The notes beneath the pieces were generated by a model. The model saw only the letters and a program-made list of their open reading frames with translations. It was not told the DNA's origin and did not search any database. Of a DNA stretch of 64,000 nt, positions 17,241 through 25,830 are shown piece by piece. A program made the position numbers and the translations under genes. The stretch lies in contig NZ_JACSPZ010000004.1 in NCBI RefSeq assembly GCF_014836905.1, positions 248,001 through 312,000 of the forward strand, written 5' to 3'. This DNA is from Solibacillus faecavium (lineage in GTDB: Bacteria; Bacillota; Bacilli; Bacillales_A; Planococcaceae). Positions within the stretch are counted from its first letter, which is position 1. Each line of letters begins with the position of its first letter.

Positions 17241-17270
17241 AAAAAGCGTTGGGACAAAACGCCCCAACAC
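17241..17270 (-). terminator. glnA terminator
   Basis: Stem GTGTTGGG/CCCAACGC (one G-T pair), followed on the minus strand by TTTTTTT. Confidence 0.85.
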
Positions 17271-17275
17271 TACTA

Positions 17276-18610
17276 TTAGTACATCTTCATATATTGATCG
17301 CGTTCCCACTGATGAACAGTTGAACGGTACATATCAAACTCGATTTCTTTTGCTTCTTTAAAGTTTGCATAAATGTGGTTGCCTAATGCTTTTTGCACAA
17401 CCTCGTCTTTTGATAGTAATGTTAAAGCGTCGTCTAATGCTGCTGGTAAATTATCGATACCGTTTGCTTTACGCTCTTCTTCGTTCATTACATAAATGTT
17501 ACGGTTAATTGCTGGTGGTGGAGTTAACTTTCTACGAATACCTTCCAAACCAGCCTCTAAAATAACTGCCATCGCTAAATATGGGTTTGCCGATGGATCC
17601 ACTGAACGAACTTCTATACGTGTTGAAACTCCACGAGAAGAAGGAATACGGATAAGCGGAGAACGGTTTTGCGCTGACCATGCTACATAACATGGCGCTT
17701 CATAACCCGGTACTAAACGTTTATAAGAGTTAACTGTTGGGTTTGTAATTGCTGTAAAACCTTGTACGTGCTCAAGTATACCTGCCATAAACTGCATTGC
17801 CGATTCAGATAGACCTAATTCAGTAGATTGATCATAAAAAGCATTCTCTTTTCCTTTAAATAAAGAAACGTTAAAGTGCATTCCTGATCCAGCTTCACCG
17901 AATAAAGGTTTTGGCATGAATGTAGCATGTAAGCCATGCTTACGAGCAATTGTTTTAACAACTAATTTGAATGTTTGAATATTGTCACAAGCCGTAATGG
18001 CATCAGCATATTTAAAGTCAATTTCATGTTGGCCAGGTGCAACTTCATGATGTGAAGCTTCAATTTCAAAGCCCATTTCTTCTAACTCTAACACGATGTC
18101 ACGGCGGCAATTTTCACCAAGGTCTGTTGGTGCTAAGTCGAAGTAGCCACCATGGTCATTTACTTCAAGACTTGGTTCACCTTTTGAATCTAACTTAAAT
18201 AGGAAAAATTCTGGTTCAGGTCCTAAGTTGAAGTTAGTGTAACCTAACTCTTCCATTTCCTTCAATACACGCTTTAAGTTATTACGTGGATCACCCGCAA
18301 ATGGAGTACCGTCTGGATTATAAATATCGCAGATGAATCGCGCTACTTTCCCTTTTTCGGCAGTCCATGGGAAGATCATAAATGAATCATAATCTGGGTA
18401 TAAGTACATATCAGATTCTTCAATACGTACAAAACCTTCGATTGAAGAGCCATCAAACATCATTTTGTTATCCAATGCTTTATCTAGTTGGCTTACTGGA
18501 ATCTCTACGTTTTTAATTGTCCCTAAAATGTCTGTAAACTGTAAACGAATGAATTTTACTTGTTGTTCTTGTACGAGTTGCTTAATATCTTCTTTTGTAT
18601 ATTTACCCAC
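17276..18610 (-). CDS. glnA: glutamine synthetase type I
   Basis: 444 residues, the same length as B. subtilis GlnA. It makes glutamine from glutamate, ammonia and ATP, and in Bacillus the feedback-inhibited enzyme also controls GlnR and TnrA. Visible motifs: DGSSIEGF in the N-terminal domain, GPEPEFFLF metal ligands, [22 protein letters not shown] and the NRSPLIRIP active-site loop. The start is GTG at 18610, 11 bases after GGAG, giving MGKYTKED; an upstream GTG overlaps the site. It lies 62 bases downstream of glnR in one operon. Confidence 0.97.
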   Translation of the reverse strand: MGKYTKEDIKQLVQEQQVKFIRLQFTDILGTIKNVEIPVSQLDKALDNKMMFDGSSIEGFVRIEESDMYLYPDYDSFMIFPWTAEKGKVARFICDIYNPDGTPFAGDPRNNLKRVLKEMEELGYTNFNLGPEPEFFLFKLDSKGEPSLEVNDHGGYFDLAPTDLGENCRRDIVLELEEMGFEIEASHHEVAPGQHEIDFKYADAITACDNIQTFKLVVKTIARKHGLHATFMPKPLFGEAGSGMHFNVSLFKGKENAFYDQSTELGLSESAMQFMAGILEHVQGFTAITNPTVNSYKRLVPGYEAPCYVAWSAQNRSPLIRIPSSRGVSTRIEVRSVDPSANPYLAMAVILEAGLEGIRRKLTPPPAINRNIYVMNEEERKANGIDNLPAALDDALTLLSKDEVVQKALGNHIYANFKEAKEIEFDMYRSTVHQWERDQYMKMY

Positions 18611-18672
18611 TAAATTCCACACTCCTATAATTGTTCAGTACCGATTTTTATCAAATTTATATAATTTACACG

Positions 18673-19056
18673 CTATTGATAAAAGCGTGATAAATCCCCT
18701 TGTCGAAGAGATGTCTTTTGCATGCGCTGAGCTTGTCGCATCTCTTCACGCAAAATTTTACGTAAATCTGAATCCGAAATAACTTCTTTACTCGCCTGTT
18801 GTATTGCTGGGTCATTTTTCATGTCAAATACTTTCTTTATACCTGCCATATTAATACCCTGTTCGAGCATATCCTTAATTTCCAATAAGATATCGACATC
18901 GTTTAATGAAAACATTCGACGATTACCTTCTGTACGGTGTGGCTGAATTAAATCATGCTCTTCGTAATAACGGATTTGTCTGGCTGTAAGATCCGTTAAT
19001 TGCATGACGATACTTATCGATAATAGTGGCATTGAACGTCGAATTTCACTACTCAT
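18673..19056 (-). CDS. glnR: nitrogen repressor GlnR (MerR family)
   Basis: 127 residues. A winged-helix MerR-type DNA-binding domain (LTARQIRYYEEHDLIQPHRTEGNRR) is followed by a short helix for dimer formation. The C-terminal tail (SLRQGDLSRFYQ) resembles the segment that senses feedback-inhibited glutamine synthetase. It represses glnRA when glutamine is plentiful. AGGGGGTG lies 6 bases before the ATG. Two GlnR-type operators overlap its promoter. Confidence 0.96.
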   Translation of the reverse strand: MSSEIRRSMPLLSISIVMQLTDLTARQIRYYEEHDLIQPHRTEGNRRMFSLNDVDILLEIKDMLEQGINMAGIKKVFDMKNDPAIQQASKEVISDSDLRKILREEMRQAQRMQKTSLRQGDLSRFYQ

Positions 19057-19077
19057 TTAATTCACCCCCTTACCGCT

Positions 19078-19106
19078 ATATTACGACTTGTTACGTACAT
19101 TGTCAA
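19078..19106 (-). promoter_or_regulatory. glnRA sigma-A promoter
   Basis: On the minus strand, TTGACA (19101-19106), a 17-base spacer and TAATAT (19078-19083). This is a strong housekeeping promoter about 22 bases before the glnR start codon. Confidence 0.85.
19089..19105. promoter_or_regulatory. GlnR/TnrA box 1
   Basis: TGTTA-7-TGTCA, one mismatch from TGTNAN7TNACA, lying over the promoter spacer and -35, where binding would block RNA polymerase. Confidence 0.75.
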
Positions 19107-19111
19107 TTATA

Positions 19112-19128
19112 TGTTAGAAAAACTGACA
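19112..19128. promoter_or_regulatory. GlnR/TnrA box 2
   Basis: TGTTA-7-TGACA, an exact match to TGTNAN7TNACA just upstream of the -35. Paired sites at glnRA are also the B. subtilis arrangement. Confidence 0.88.
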
Positions 19129-19265
19129 TACGTTGTATAAATCAGCATTTTACATACTAGACTTAGAGAAGTGACCATCACAAATTGAACAGACTATATA
19201 CTATTACCCTAAATTCTATAAAAACAGCGTGTATTTTAAATATTTTCCTAATATTATTATTTAAT

Positions 19266-19295
19266 TAAAAAAATCGTCCATAAAATAGACGATTT
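19266..19295 (-). terminator. ynbB terminator
   Basis: Stem AAATCGTC/GACGATTT followed on the minus strand by TTTT. Confidence 0.85.
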
Positions 19296-19304
19296 TTTTT
19301 AAAA

Positions 19305-20552
19305 TTAAGTTAGTTTTTGGACAGCTGCGCAAATCGCATATTTAACATGTTCATATGTTAAGCCGCCTTGGACAAAAGCTGTATATGGAGGACGAATTGG
19401 ACCATCAGCAGTTAATTCAATGCTTGATCCTTGAACAAATGTTCCCGCTGCCATAATAACGTCATCTTCATAACCGGGCATATATGCAGGTTCCGGGGCA
19501 AAATGAGCATTGATAGGAGAAGCTGCCTGAATTTCACGACAAAACGCTACCATTTGTTCTGGAGTCCGGAATGCTACAGATTGAATTAAATCTGTTCGTA
19601 CATCCGTATAATGAGGAGATGTCGTCATTCCGATTTCTTCTAACATTGCCGATGTAAAAATCGCACCTTTTAAACTTTGCGCAACAATATGCGGTGCCAT
19701 GAAAAACCCTTGATAAAAATCTGCTAACGTATTCAATGATGCACCCGCTTCAGCACCAATACCAGGTGAAGTCATACGGTATGCGCATTTTTCTACTAGA
19801 TCTGCGCGTCCTGCAATATAGCCGCCTATTTTTGCAAAGCCCCCACCAGGATTTTTAATTAAAGAACCAGCCATTAAATCTACACCTACTTCTGTAGGTT
19901 CAAGCAACTCCACAAATTCACCGTAACAATTATCAACAAAAATAACTGCATTCGGTGCAATTTCCCTAATTTTTAAAACCATTTGTGAAATTTGTTCAAT
20001 TGTAAAGGATGGACGTGTTGCGTAGCCTTTTGAGCGCTGAATTGCAATCATCTTTGTATTTTCGTTAACTGCATTTTTCACACCTTCCCAATCGATTTCC
20101 TTATTTCCGATTAGATCAACATGGGAATAGCCAATTTTGTAATCCTTTAATGATCCCGTATCTTTTTCGCCGCCGTCGACGATTGATTGAAGTGTATCGT
20201 AAGGTTTCCCGGTAATATAAAGAAGTTCGTCACCAGGTCGTAGAATGCCAAATAAACTTAATGTTATAGCATGTGTGCCAGATATAATTTGCGGACGTAC
20301 AATTGCTGCTTCCGCTCCGAAAGTTTCCGCATATACACGCTCTAAATTGTCCCGACCCTCATCATCATAACCATATCCTGTAGAAGGATGCAGATGAAAA
20401 TCACTTACTTGATTATTTCGAAAAGCAGCTAGTACTTTTTGTTGGTTAAAAAATGCGCGGTCATCTACTTGTTGATGATAAGTACGAACCTTTTCTTCAA
20501 CTTTCGTCGCTAGCTTTATAGTTTCTGGTGTTAATAATGATTGAAATGCCAT
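19305..20552 (-). CDS. ynbB: YnbB-type PLP enzyme (methionine gamma-lyase family)
   Basis: 415 residues, Cys/Met-metabolism PLP fold of the family often labelled aluminium resistance protein. The expected features are RPQIISGTHAITLSLFG for cofactor binding, FVDNCYGEF for the Asp, and the Schiff-base Lys in AGSLIKNPGGGFAK (about residue 235). Substrate and role are unproven. In B. subtilis it is immediately upstream of glnR, as here, so this is conserved synteny; it is about 250 bases from glnR and ends in its own terminator. Confidence 0.9.
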   Translation of the reverse strand: MAFQSLLTPETIKLATKVEEKVRTYHQQVDDRAFFNQQKVLAAFRNNQVSDFHLHPSTGYGYDDEGRDNLERVYAETFGAEAAIVRPQIISGTHAITLSLFGILRPGDELLYITGKPYDTLQSIVDGGEKDTGSLKDYKIGYSHVDLIGNKEIDWEGVKNAVNENTKMIAIQRSKGYATRPSFTIEQISQMVLKIREIAPNAVIFVDNCYGEFVELLEPTEVGVDLMAGSLIKNPGGGFAKIGGYIAGRADLVEKCAYRMTSPGIGAEAGASLNTLADFYQGFFMAPHIVAQSLKGAIFTSAMLEEIGMTTSPHYTDVRTDLIQSVAFRTPEQMVAFCREIQAASPINAHFAPEPAYMPGYEDDVIMAAGTFVQGSSIELTADGPIRPPYTAFVQGGLTYEHVKYAICAAVQKLT

Positions 20553-20674
20553 GATTTACTGCTCCATTCTGTTCAAACTGTAACTATTATACCTTAAAAA
20601 AATTAGTTTTGACGAATGTTTGAAAAACTGCTATCCTCATGGCGATAGTATTAGTTGGATTGGGAGAGATGAAT

Positions 20675-21283
20675 ATGGCTTGGGAGGTATTCAGTGTTAT
20701 CGGGACCATAGCATTTGCAATATCAGGCGCAATTGTAGCTATGGAAGAAGAGTACGATTTATTTGGAGTTTATATATTAGGAATTGTTACAGCTTTTGGT
20801 GGGGGTGCAATCCGTAATATATTGATTGGTTTACCAGTTTCGACTTTATGGAATCAGGAAATGATGTTTCAAATTGCACTAGCTGCCATTACCATTTTCT
20901 TTTTAATACCGAATCACTTTATAAAACATTGGAATCGTTGGGGAAATGTAACCGATGCAATTGGATTGTCTGCTTTTGCAATTCAGGGCGGGATGTATGC
21001 TGTCCATTTAGATTTGCCCCTTGCCGCTGTTATCGTAGCAGCAGTATTAACAGGAGCTGGTGGTGGTGTTGTACGTGATCTTCTTGCTGGAAGAAAACCG
21101 ATAGTTCTACGTCATGAAATATATGGGGTTTGGGCTGCATGTGCCAGTTTCTTACTTGGGCTTGAAATCTTTAAAGGTGATATATTTTTGTATATCTTAT
21201 TTGTCCTAATTACTGCTTTGCGTATTTTATCGTATACAAAGGGCTGGGGATTGCCTTCGAAAAAAATAAGCATAGTAAAATAA
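20675..21283 (+). CDS. trimeric intracellular cation channel family protein (UPF0126)
   Basis: 202 residues, about seven hydrophobic segments, with the two glycine-rich family motifs YILGIVTAFGGGAIRNIL and AAVLTGAGGGVVRDLL that line the pore in each half. Related bacterial TRIC channels conduct K+ and other small cations. ATG at 20675 chosen because GGGAGAG is 6 bases upstream; two earlier in-frame starts are poorly placed. Single gene between two minus-strand genes, with its own terminator. Confidence 0.85.
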   Translation: MAWEVFSVIGTIAFAISGAIVAMEEEYDLFGVYILGIVTAFGGGAIRNILIGLPVSTLWNQEMMFQIALAAITIFFLIPNHFIKHWNRWGNVTDAIGLSAFAIQGGMYAVHLDLPLAAVIVAAVLTGAGGGVVRDLLAGRKPIVLRHEIYGVWAACASFLLGLEIFKGDIFLYILFVLITALRILSYTKGWGLPSKKISIVK

Positions 21284-21291
21284 GCAAAATA

Positions 21292-21335
21292 AAAGCTGTA
21301 TCAAAAGTCAAATTTACTTTTGATACAGCTTTTTT
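21292..21335 (+). terminator. terminator of the UPF0126 channel gene
   Basis: 17-base perfect stem starting AAAGCTGTATC, loop of about 7-8, ending in TTTTTT. It resembles the ricA terminator at 31631-31673 in sequence. Confidence 0.9.
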
Positions 21336-21410
21336 AGTTGGAAAATATGTGCGGCTACAATTGAAAGAGGGCGTGTCCTAAATGACTGCTAAACATTCCC
21401 CTGTCAATTA

Positions 21411-21713
21411 TTACTTGAATTCCAACTCTCCGTCATAGGCCATCATTCCGCCTTCGAGATTCGTTACATCAAAGCCTTTTCCCTCTAAATATTCACAAGC
21501 ATTCGCACTACGAACGCCACCTTTACATACAACTATATATGATTTTGAACTATCCAATTCATCTGTACGTTCCGGAACAGAACCAAGTGGAATATGTACT
21601 GCACCCGGGATCATTCCGTGCTCCACTTCAAAATCTTCACGTACATCGATTACATTCAAATCTTCATTCGCATCCAATAAATTAATCAGTTCATCTGTCG
21701 TCATTGTTTTCAT
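21411..21713 (-). CDS. single-domain rhodanese
   Basis: 100 residues, one rhodanese domain with the CDC25-like loop IVVCKGGVRSANA holding the active Cys (about residue 63) and the N-terminal VIDVREDFEVEHGMIPGAVHIP. It should carry persulfide sulfur in the cytoplasm. Partner acceptors are unknown. It lies between hfq and the channel gene, with its own AGGAAT-type site. Confidence 0.92.
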   Translation of the reverse strand: MKTMTTDELINLLDANEDLNVIDVREDFEVEHGMIPGAVHIPLGSVPERTDELDSSKSYIVVCKGGVRSANACEYLEGKGFDVTNLEGGMMAYDGELEFK

Positions 21714-21788
21714 TATAATTCCTCCAATACTAGTACCATCTTAGTCATTATAATCAAACAATTAATATTGCGCTACCGTTTAGCCGGA

Positions 21789-22019
21789 TTACTCTTCTTC
21801 ATCAAGTAATGCAACATTTTTGGCAGGAACAAAAGTAGAAATGGCATGCTTGTAAATTAATTGCTGCTTCCCTTCTGATTCCAGTAAAACAGTAAAATTA
21901 TCATAAGATTTAATTAAGCCTTTTAGTTGGAAACCATTCAGTAAAAATACCGTTACAAAAGTATTGTTTTTGCGTAAATTATTTAAAAACGTATCCTGCA
22001 AATTCAGTGATTTCATCAT
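21789..22019 (-). CDS. hfq: RNA chaperone Hfq
   Basis: 76 residues, an Sm-like fold. Visible are [27 protein letters not shown] (Sm1, distal and rim surfaces) and the [10 protein letters not shown] Sm2 motif that binds U-rich RNA on the proximal face. It forms hexamers. It follows miaA, the usual order. GGGAGA precedes the first of two adjacent ATG codons; the C-terminus ends in a short acidic stretch as in other Bacillales. Confidence 0.96.
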   Translation of the reverse strand: MMKSLNLQDTFLNNLRKNNTFVTVFLLNGFQLKGLIKSYDNFTVLLESEGKQQLIYKHAISTFVPAKNVALLDEEE

Positions 22020-22104
22020 CGTCTAATCTCCCTTACCATAGTATACATGCAATAGTTAATTATTCGTTATTCATGTAAGATTTACCTTTTAAATTTAAAA
22101 TATT

Positions 22105-23004
22105 TTAGATTATACTTCTAACGGCATCCCAATCATTTCCAATCCAAGAGATATCCATTTTATTTCGGAAGTATGTCAATTGGCGTTTAGCGTACCTACG
22201 GGAGTTTTGCTTAATTTGTTCGATTGCTTCTTCAAGTGTTACTAAACCATCAAAATATGCATACAACTCTTTATAGCCAATCGCCTTAATCGACTGTACA
22301 TCCCGGATACCCGCATTATATAATGCTCGCACTTCTTCAAGCAGACCAGCTTTCATCATCAAATCTACACGTAAATTTATACGTTCATATAATTTCGCAC
22401 GGTCCATGTCCAGTCCGATAATTAAATGATTGTATAGGGGAATATTACCGCGGTTAAATTGCTCTTCTGCGCGGGATACACCGGCAAGCTCTGCCATTTC
22501 CAATGCACGAATGACGCGTCTCGTATTATTCGGATGAATTTCTGCTGCAGAAGCTGGATCAATTATTGCTAATTTGGCGTGCATCGCTTCTGGACCTAAT
22601 TTCTCCAATTCCTCATAATATTTAAGACGCGCTTCTTCATCGACTTCTTGTTTTGTAAATTGAAAATCATAGAGTACTGACTGTACATAAAGTCCCGTTC
22701 CCCCTACGATAATTGGCATTTTACCGCGGGCTTGAATTTCTTCAATTTTCCCTCGGACTAGCTGTTGATATTCTGCTACGGAAAATGCTTCTGTAGGTTC
22801 TTTAATACTTAACAGATGATGTGGAATCCCTTCCATTTCATCAACAGTGATTTTTGCTGTACCGATATCCATATGGCGATAGACTTGCATTGAATCCCCA
22901 TTAATGATTTCCCCATCTATTTCTTTTGCTAAACGTATGCTCAACGCTGTTTTACCAGATGCTGTAGGGCCAATAATGGCCACTACATCAATTTTATTAT
23001 TCAT
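22105..23004 (-). CDS. miaA: tRNA dimethylallyltransferase MiaA
   Basis: 299 residues. It transfers the dimethylallyl group to N6 of A37 in tRNAs reading UNN codons; MiaB (in this window) then methylthiolates the product. P-loop IGPTASGKT at the N-terminus, the [15 protein letters not shown] and GIPHHLLS motifs, and [11 protein letters not shown] follow. It overlaps the upstream alpha/beta hydrolase gene by 8 bases, so translation is coupled. Confidence 0.97.
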   Translation of the reverse strand: MNNKIDVVAIIGPTASGKTALSIRLAKEIDGEIINGDSMQVYRHMDIGTAKITVDEMEGIPHHLLSIKEPTEAFSVAEYQQLVRGKIEEIQARGKMPIIVGGTGLYVQSVLYDFQFTKQEVDEEARLKYYEELEKLGPEAMHAKLAIIDPASAAEIHPNNTRRVIRALEMAELAGVSRAEEQFNRGNIPLYNHLIIGLDMDRAKLYERINLRVDLMMKAGLLEEVRALYNAGIRDVQSIKAIGYKELYAYFDGLVTLEEAIEQIKQNSRRYAKRQLTYFRNKMDISWIGNDWDAVRSII

Positions 23005-23923
23005 CTTTTAACCACCGTACTATTATTTCCATTACTTGATCCTTCTTTTTTTCATTTAATATTTCATGTCGCATTCCTTCAAGCAAATGTACCTTCACAT
23101 GCTCCAGCCCAGCGTCCACAAGCTGTTTACCTGTACGCAGAACACTTTTCCCATTTTCATCTGCAATCGGGTCAAGTGTACCGCTTATGAGCAATATTTT
23201 TAAATCAGGACGAATGCGTGCATTTTGATTTTTGTTTTTTAACGTAAGAATCCCACCGGTTAAATCTGAAAAAAATTGGTGAGTCGCGATAAAACCGCAT
23301 AAAGGATCCTCAATATACTTTTTCACTTCGTCTTCATCAGTAGTGAGCCAGTCAAAGTTTGTTTTTGGATTTTCTATGTGCCGGTTAAAACCTGCGAAAC
23401 TAAGCTTATGCATTAGGAGACTTTGTTCTTTTGCGCCTTGCAATTTCACTAATTGACCTGCAATGGCATGACCAGCTTCATGTAGTAATTTTGCAGAACC
23501 TGTACCGCTCAATACTAAGCGTTCAATCATTCCGCTATGTTGCTGTATGAAGCGTCGAGCAATAAATGAGCCCATACTATGGCCAAATAAAATTGGACGA
23601 CCTGTTGTTTTTTCTGTTAAATTTGCGAGTATTTCATATACATCCTCCACTACACGTTCAAAACCATTCTGATCACCATAATAACCGGGCATACCATTTT
23701 TTTGTGCTGTATATCCGTGACCTCGATGATCATGGGCTGTTACGAAATAGCCTTCTTCACAGAGTTTTTCGGCAAAAGCTTCATAGCGTTGACTATGCTC
23801 GGCCATTCCATGCAAAATATGAACATGCCCCATCGTTACTTGGTTTGGTTTAAAAGTGCGCACAAATATATCGTGCCCATCTGACATTGTTATAAAGAAA
23901 GATTGCTGTTCCAAAAACTCCAC
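22997..23923 (-). CDS. alpha/beta hydrolase, lysophospholipase-like
   Basis: 308 residues. It has [11 protein letters not shown] and HDHRGHGYT typical of monoglyceride-lipase/lysophospholipase relatives, the nucleophile elbow GHSMGSF (Ser about residue 115), the Asp in SGTLDPIAD and the His in [11 protein letters not shown]. It is intact, unlike the esterase-like protein at 7808-8455. Probably acts on membrane-derived lysolipids or acylglycerols. Between mutL and miaA in one operon, as part of a mutS-mutL-miaA string. Confidence 0.88.
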   Translation of the reverse strand: MEFLEQQSFFITMSDGHDIFVRTFKPNQVTMGHVHILHGMAEHSQRYEAFAEKLCEEGYFVTAHDHRGHGYTAQKNGMPGYYGDQNGFERVVEDVYEILANLTEKTTGRPILFGHSMGSFIARRFIQQHSGMIERLVLSGTGSAKLLHEAGHAIAGQLVKLQGAKEQSLLMHKLSFAGFNRHIENPKTNFDWLTTDEDEVKKYIEDPLCGFIATHQFFSDLTGGILTLKNKNQNARIRPDLKILLISGTLDPIADENGKSVLRTGKQLVDAGLEHVKVHLLEGMRHEILNEKKKDQVMEIIVRWLKDE

Positions 23924-23936
23924 CCCTTTTAGGAAT

Positions 23937-25817
23937 TTACATTACTCGTTTGAACATTTTCTCGACTTCATATGATGTAAAATGAATTAAAACAGGGCGT
24001 CCGTGTGGACATGTAAATGGATTATCTGCATTTCGTAAATCCTTAATCAGTCTTTCCATTTGCTCTTTATTTAAAAAATGATTTGCTTTAATGGACTTTT
24101 TGCAGCTCATCATAATCGCTGCATCTTCACGTAATTTTTTGATATCGGTTTTTCTAGCTTTTAAAACTTGCTCGATCAATTCTTCAATAACTTCCTGCTC
24201 TTCCCCTTTTGGAAACCACGTCGGATATTCTCTTACAACAAATGAAGAAAGTCCAAATTCCTCTAAATAAACGCCCACTTCCTCAAGGGCTTCTTTAGAT
24301 TCTTTTAAACGCAATGCCTCATCTGCAGCATAATGGAAAGTTAAAGGCATCAGTAATGTTTGACGTTCATTTGCATTTACTTCTCCCACTTTATCCCGGT
24401 AATATTCATACTTTATTCTTTCTTGTGCGGCATGCTGGTCGATTAAATAAAAGCCGTCTTCCATTTGTGCCACTATATACGTCCCGTGAATTTGACCGAC
24501 AATTTCAACATCCGGAAAATGGCGTTTTATTTCAGGTTGAACAATTGGCTGTTCTTCCTCGGAAGGTATTGATTCCATAAATGGTTCTGCAGGTAACTCC
24601 GTCTGGGACATCTCATCATAAGTATCTTCGTATTGTACGGAATCCTGATTTTCTACTGAAAGCGGGGCATACGGTTCTTTTACGACGGATGTATCGCCCG
24701 ATAATCTTTCCACAATAGAAGTTAGCTTATCCTCATCAAATACTGGCTCCGATGCTTTTACAGGATTCCAAATATTCATCTGCTCTTGTGCGGGACGAAT
24801 TGGCTTTTCCTTTTTTTCTGCCAGTGGAATCCGAATTTCTTCCCGAATAGTTAAGCGGATTGTATCTTCAATTAGCTTTAATAGCTCTGGTTCTTTACTT
24901 AAGCGAACTTGATGCTTTGCAGGATGAACATTGACATCGGTTAACTGTGGGTCTCCTTCAACATAGAGAAGCACAATCGGGAAGCGCTCAATCGGTAAAT
25001 ACGTATGGTATGCATTAGTAATCGCCTTTTGAATAACAAAGTGCTTGACCCATCGCCCATTGACGAACAATGACATATAGTTTTTTGATGCACGGGTTAC
25101 TTCAGGCAGGCTGGCAAAGCCGTGAATTTTATAATCGTTATTACTAGCTTCAAACGGCAGCATTTTTTTTGCATGATGTGCACCGTATATTGCTGCTAAT
25201 ACTTGCTGTACTTGACCTCGTCCATTTGTTTGAAGCAATGTTTGATCATTATGCACCAATTTTATGGCGATCTTTGGGTAGCCGAGCGCTATTCGGTTAA
25301 TAAAGTCAATTGTATGACCGAGTTCAGTTTGAATGGTCTTTAAATATTTTAGTCGAGCCGGTGTATTGAAAAAGAGCTGGGCTACTGTAATATCTGTCCC
25401 ACGACGCAGTGCAGCAGGTTTATGCTCTTTTAAATGTCCTCCTTCTAAATATAAATGCACACCACCCTCACCATCGGATGTCCGTAATGTTAATTTAGAG
25501 ACAGAGGCTATCGATGCTAATGCTTCACCGCGAAAGCCGAGTGTTCTGATTCTAAATAAATCCTGCTCTTTTTCGATTTTTGATGTGGCATGCCGTGAAA
25601 AAGATTTAAGTGCATCTTCTTCATCCATTCCACTACCATTATCTATTACCTGAATGGAGCTAAGACCAGCTTCTTCAAGAAAAACTTCAATCGATGTACT
25701 ACCCGCATCAATTGCATTTTCAACTAATTCTTTGACGACGGACGAGGGACGTTCCACTACTTCACCGGCGGCAATTTTATTGGATAGCCACTCATCCATT
25801 ATTTGAATTTTCCCCAA
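23937..25817 (-). CDS. mutL: DNA mismatch repair protein MutL
   Basis: 626 residues. The N-terminal GHKL ATPase shows ELVENAIDAGS, DNGSGM and TLGFRGEAL. There is a variable linker around residues 345-435 and a C-terminal dimerisation domain with the endonuclease motif DQHAAQERIKYE, plus CPHGRPV near the end. It therefore belongs to the nicking MutL class found where MutH is absent. It starts 13 bases after mutS. Confidence 0.97.
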   Translation of the reverse strand: MGKIQIMDEWLSNKIAAGEVVERPSSVVKELVENAIDAGSTSIEVFLEEAGLSSIQVIDNGSGMDEEDALKSFSRHATSKIEKEQDLFRIRTLGFRGEALASIASVSKLTLRTSDGEGGVHLYLEGGHLKEHKPAALRRGTDITVAQLFFNTPARLKYLKTIQTELGHTIDFINRIALGYPKIAIKLVHNDQTLLQTNGRGQVQQVLAAIYGAHHAKKMLPFEASNNDYKIHGFASLPEVTRASKNYMSLFVNGRWVKHFVIQKAITNAYHTYLPIERFPIVLLYVEGDPQLTDVNVHPAKHQVRLSKEPELLKLIEDTIRLTIREEIRIPLAEKKEKPIRPAQEQMNIWNPVKASEPVFDEDKLTSIVERLSGDTSVVKEPYAPLSVENQDSVQYEDTYDEMSQTELPAEPFMESIPSEEEQPIVQPEIKRHFPDVEIVGQIHGTYIVAQMEDGFYLIDQHAAQERIKYEYYRDKVGEVNANERQTLLMPLTFHYAADEALRLKESKEALEEVGVYLEEFGLSSFVVREYPTWFPKGEEQEVIEELIEQVLKARKTDIKKLREDAAIMMSCKKSIKANHFLNKEQMERLIKDLRNADNPFTCPHGRPVLIHFTSYEVEKMFKRVM

Positions 25818-25830
25818 AGCTGTTCCCTCC

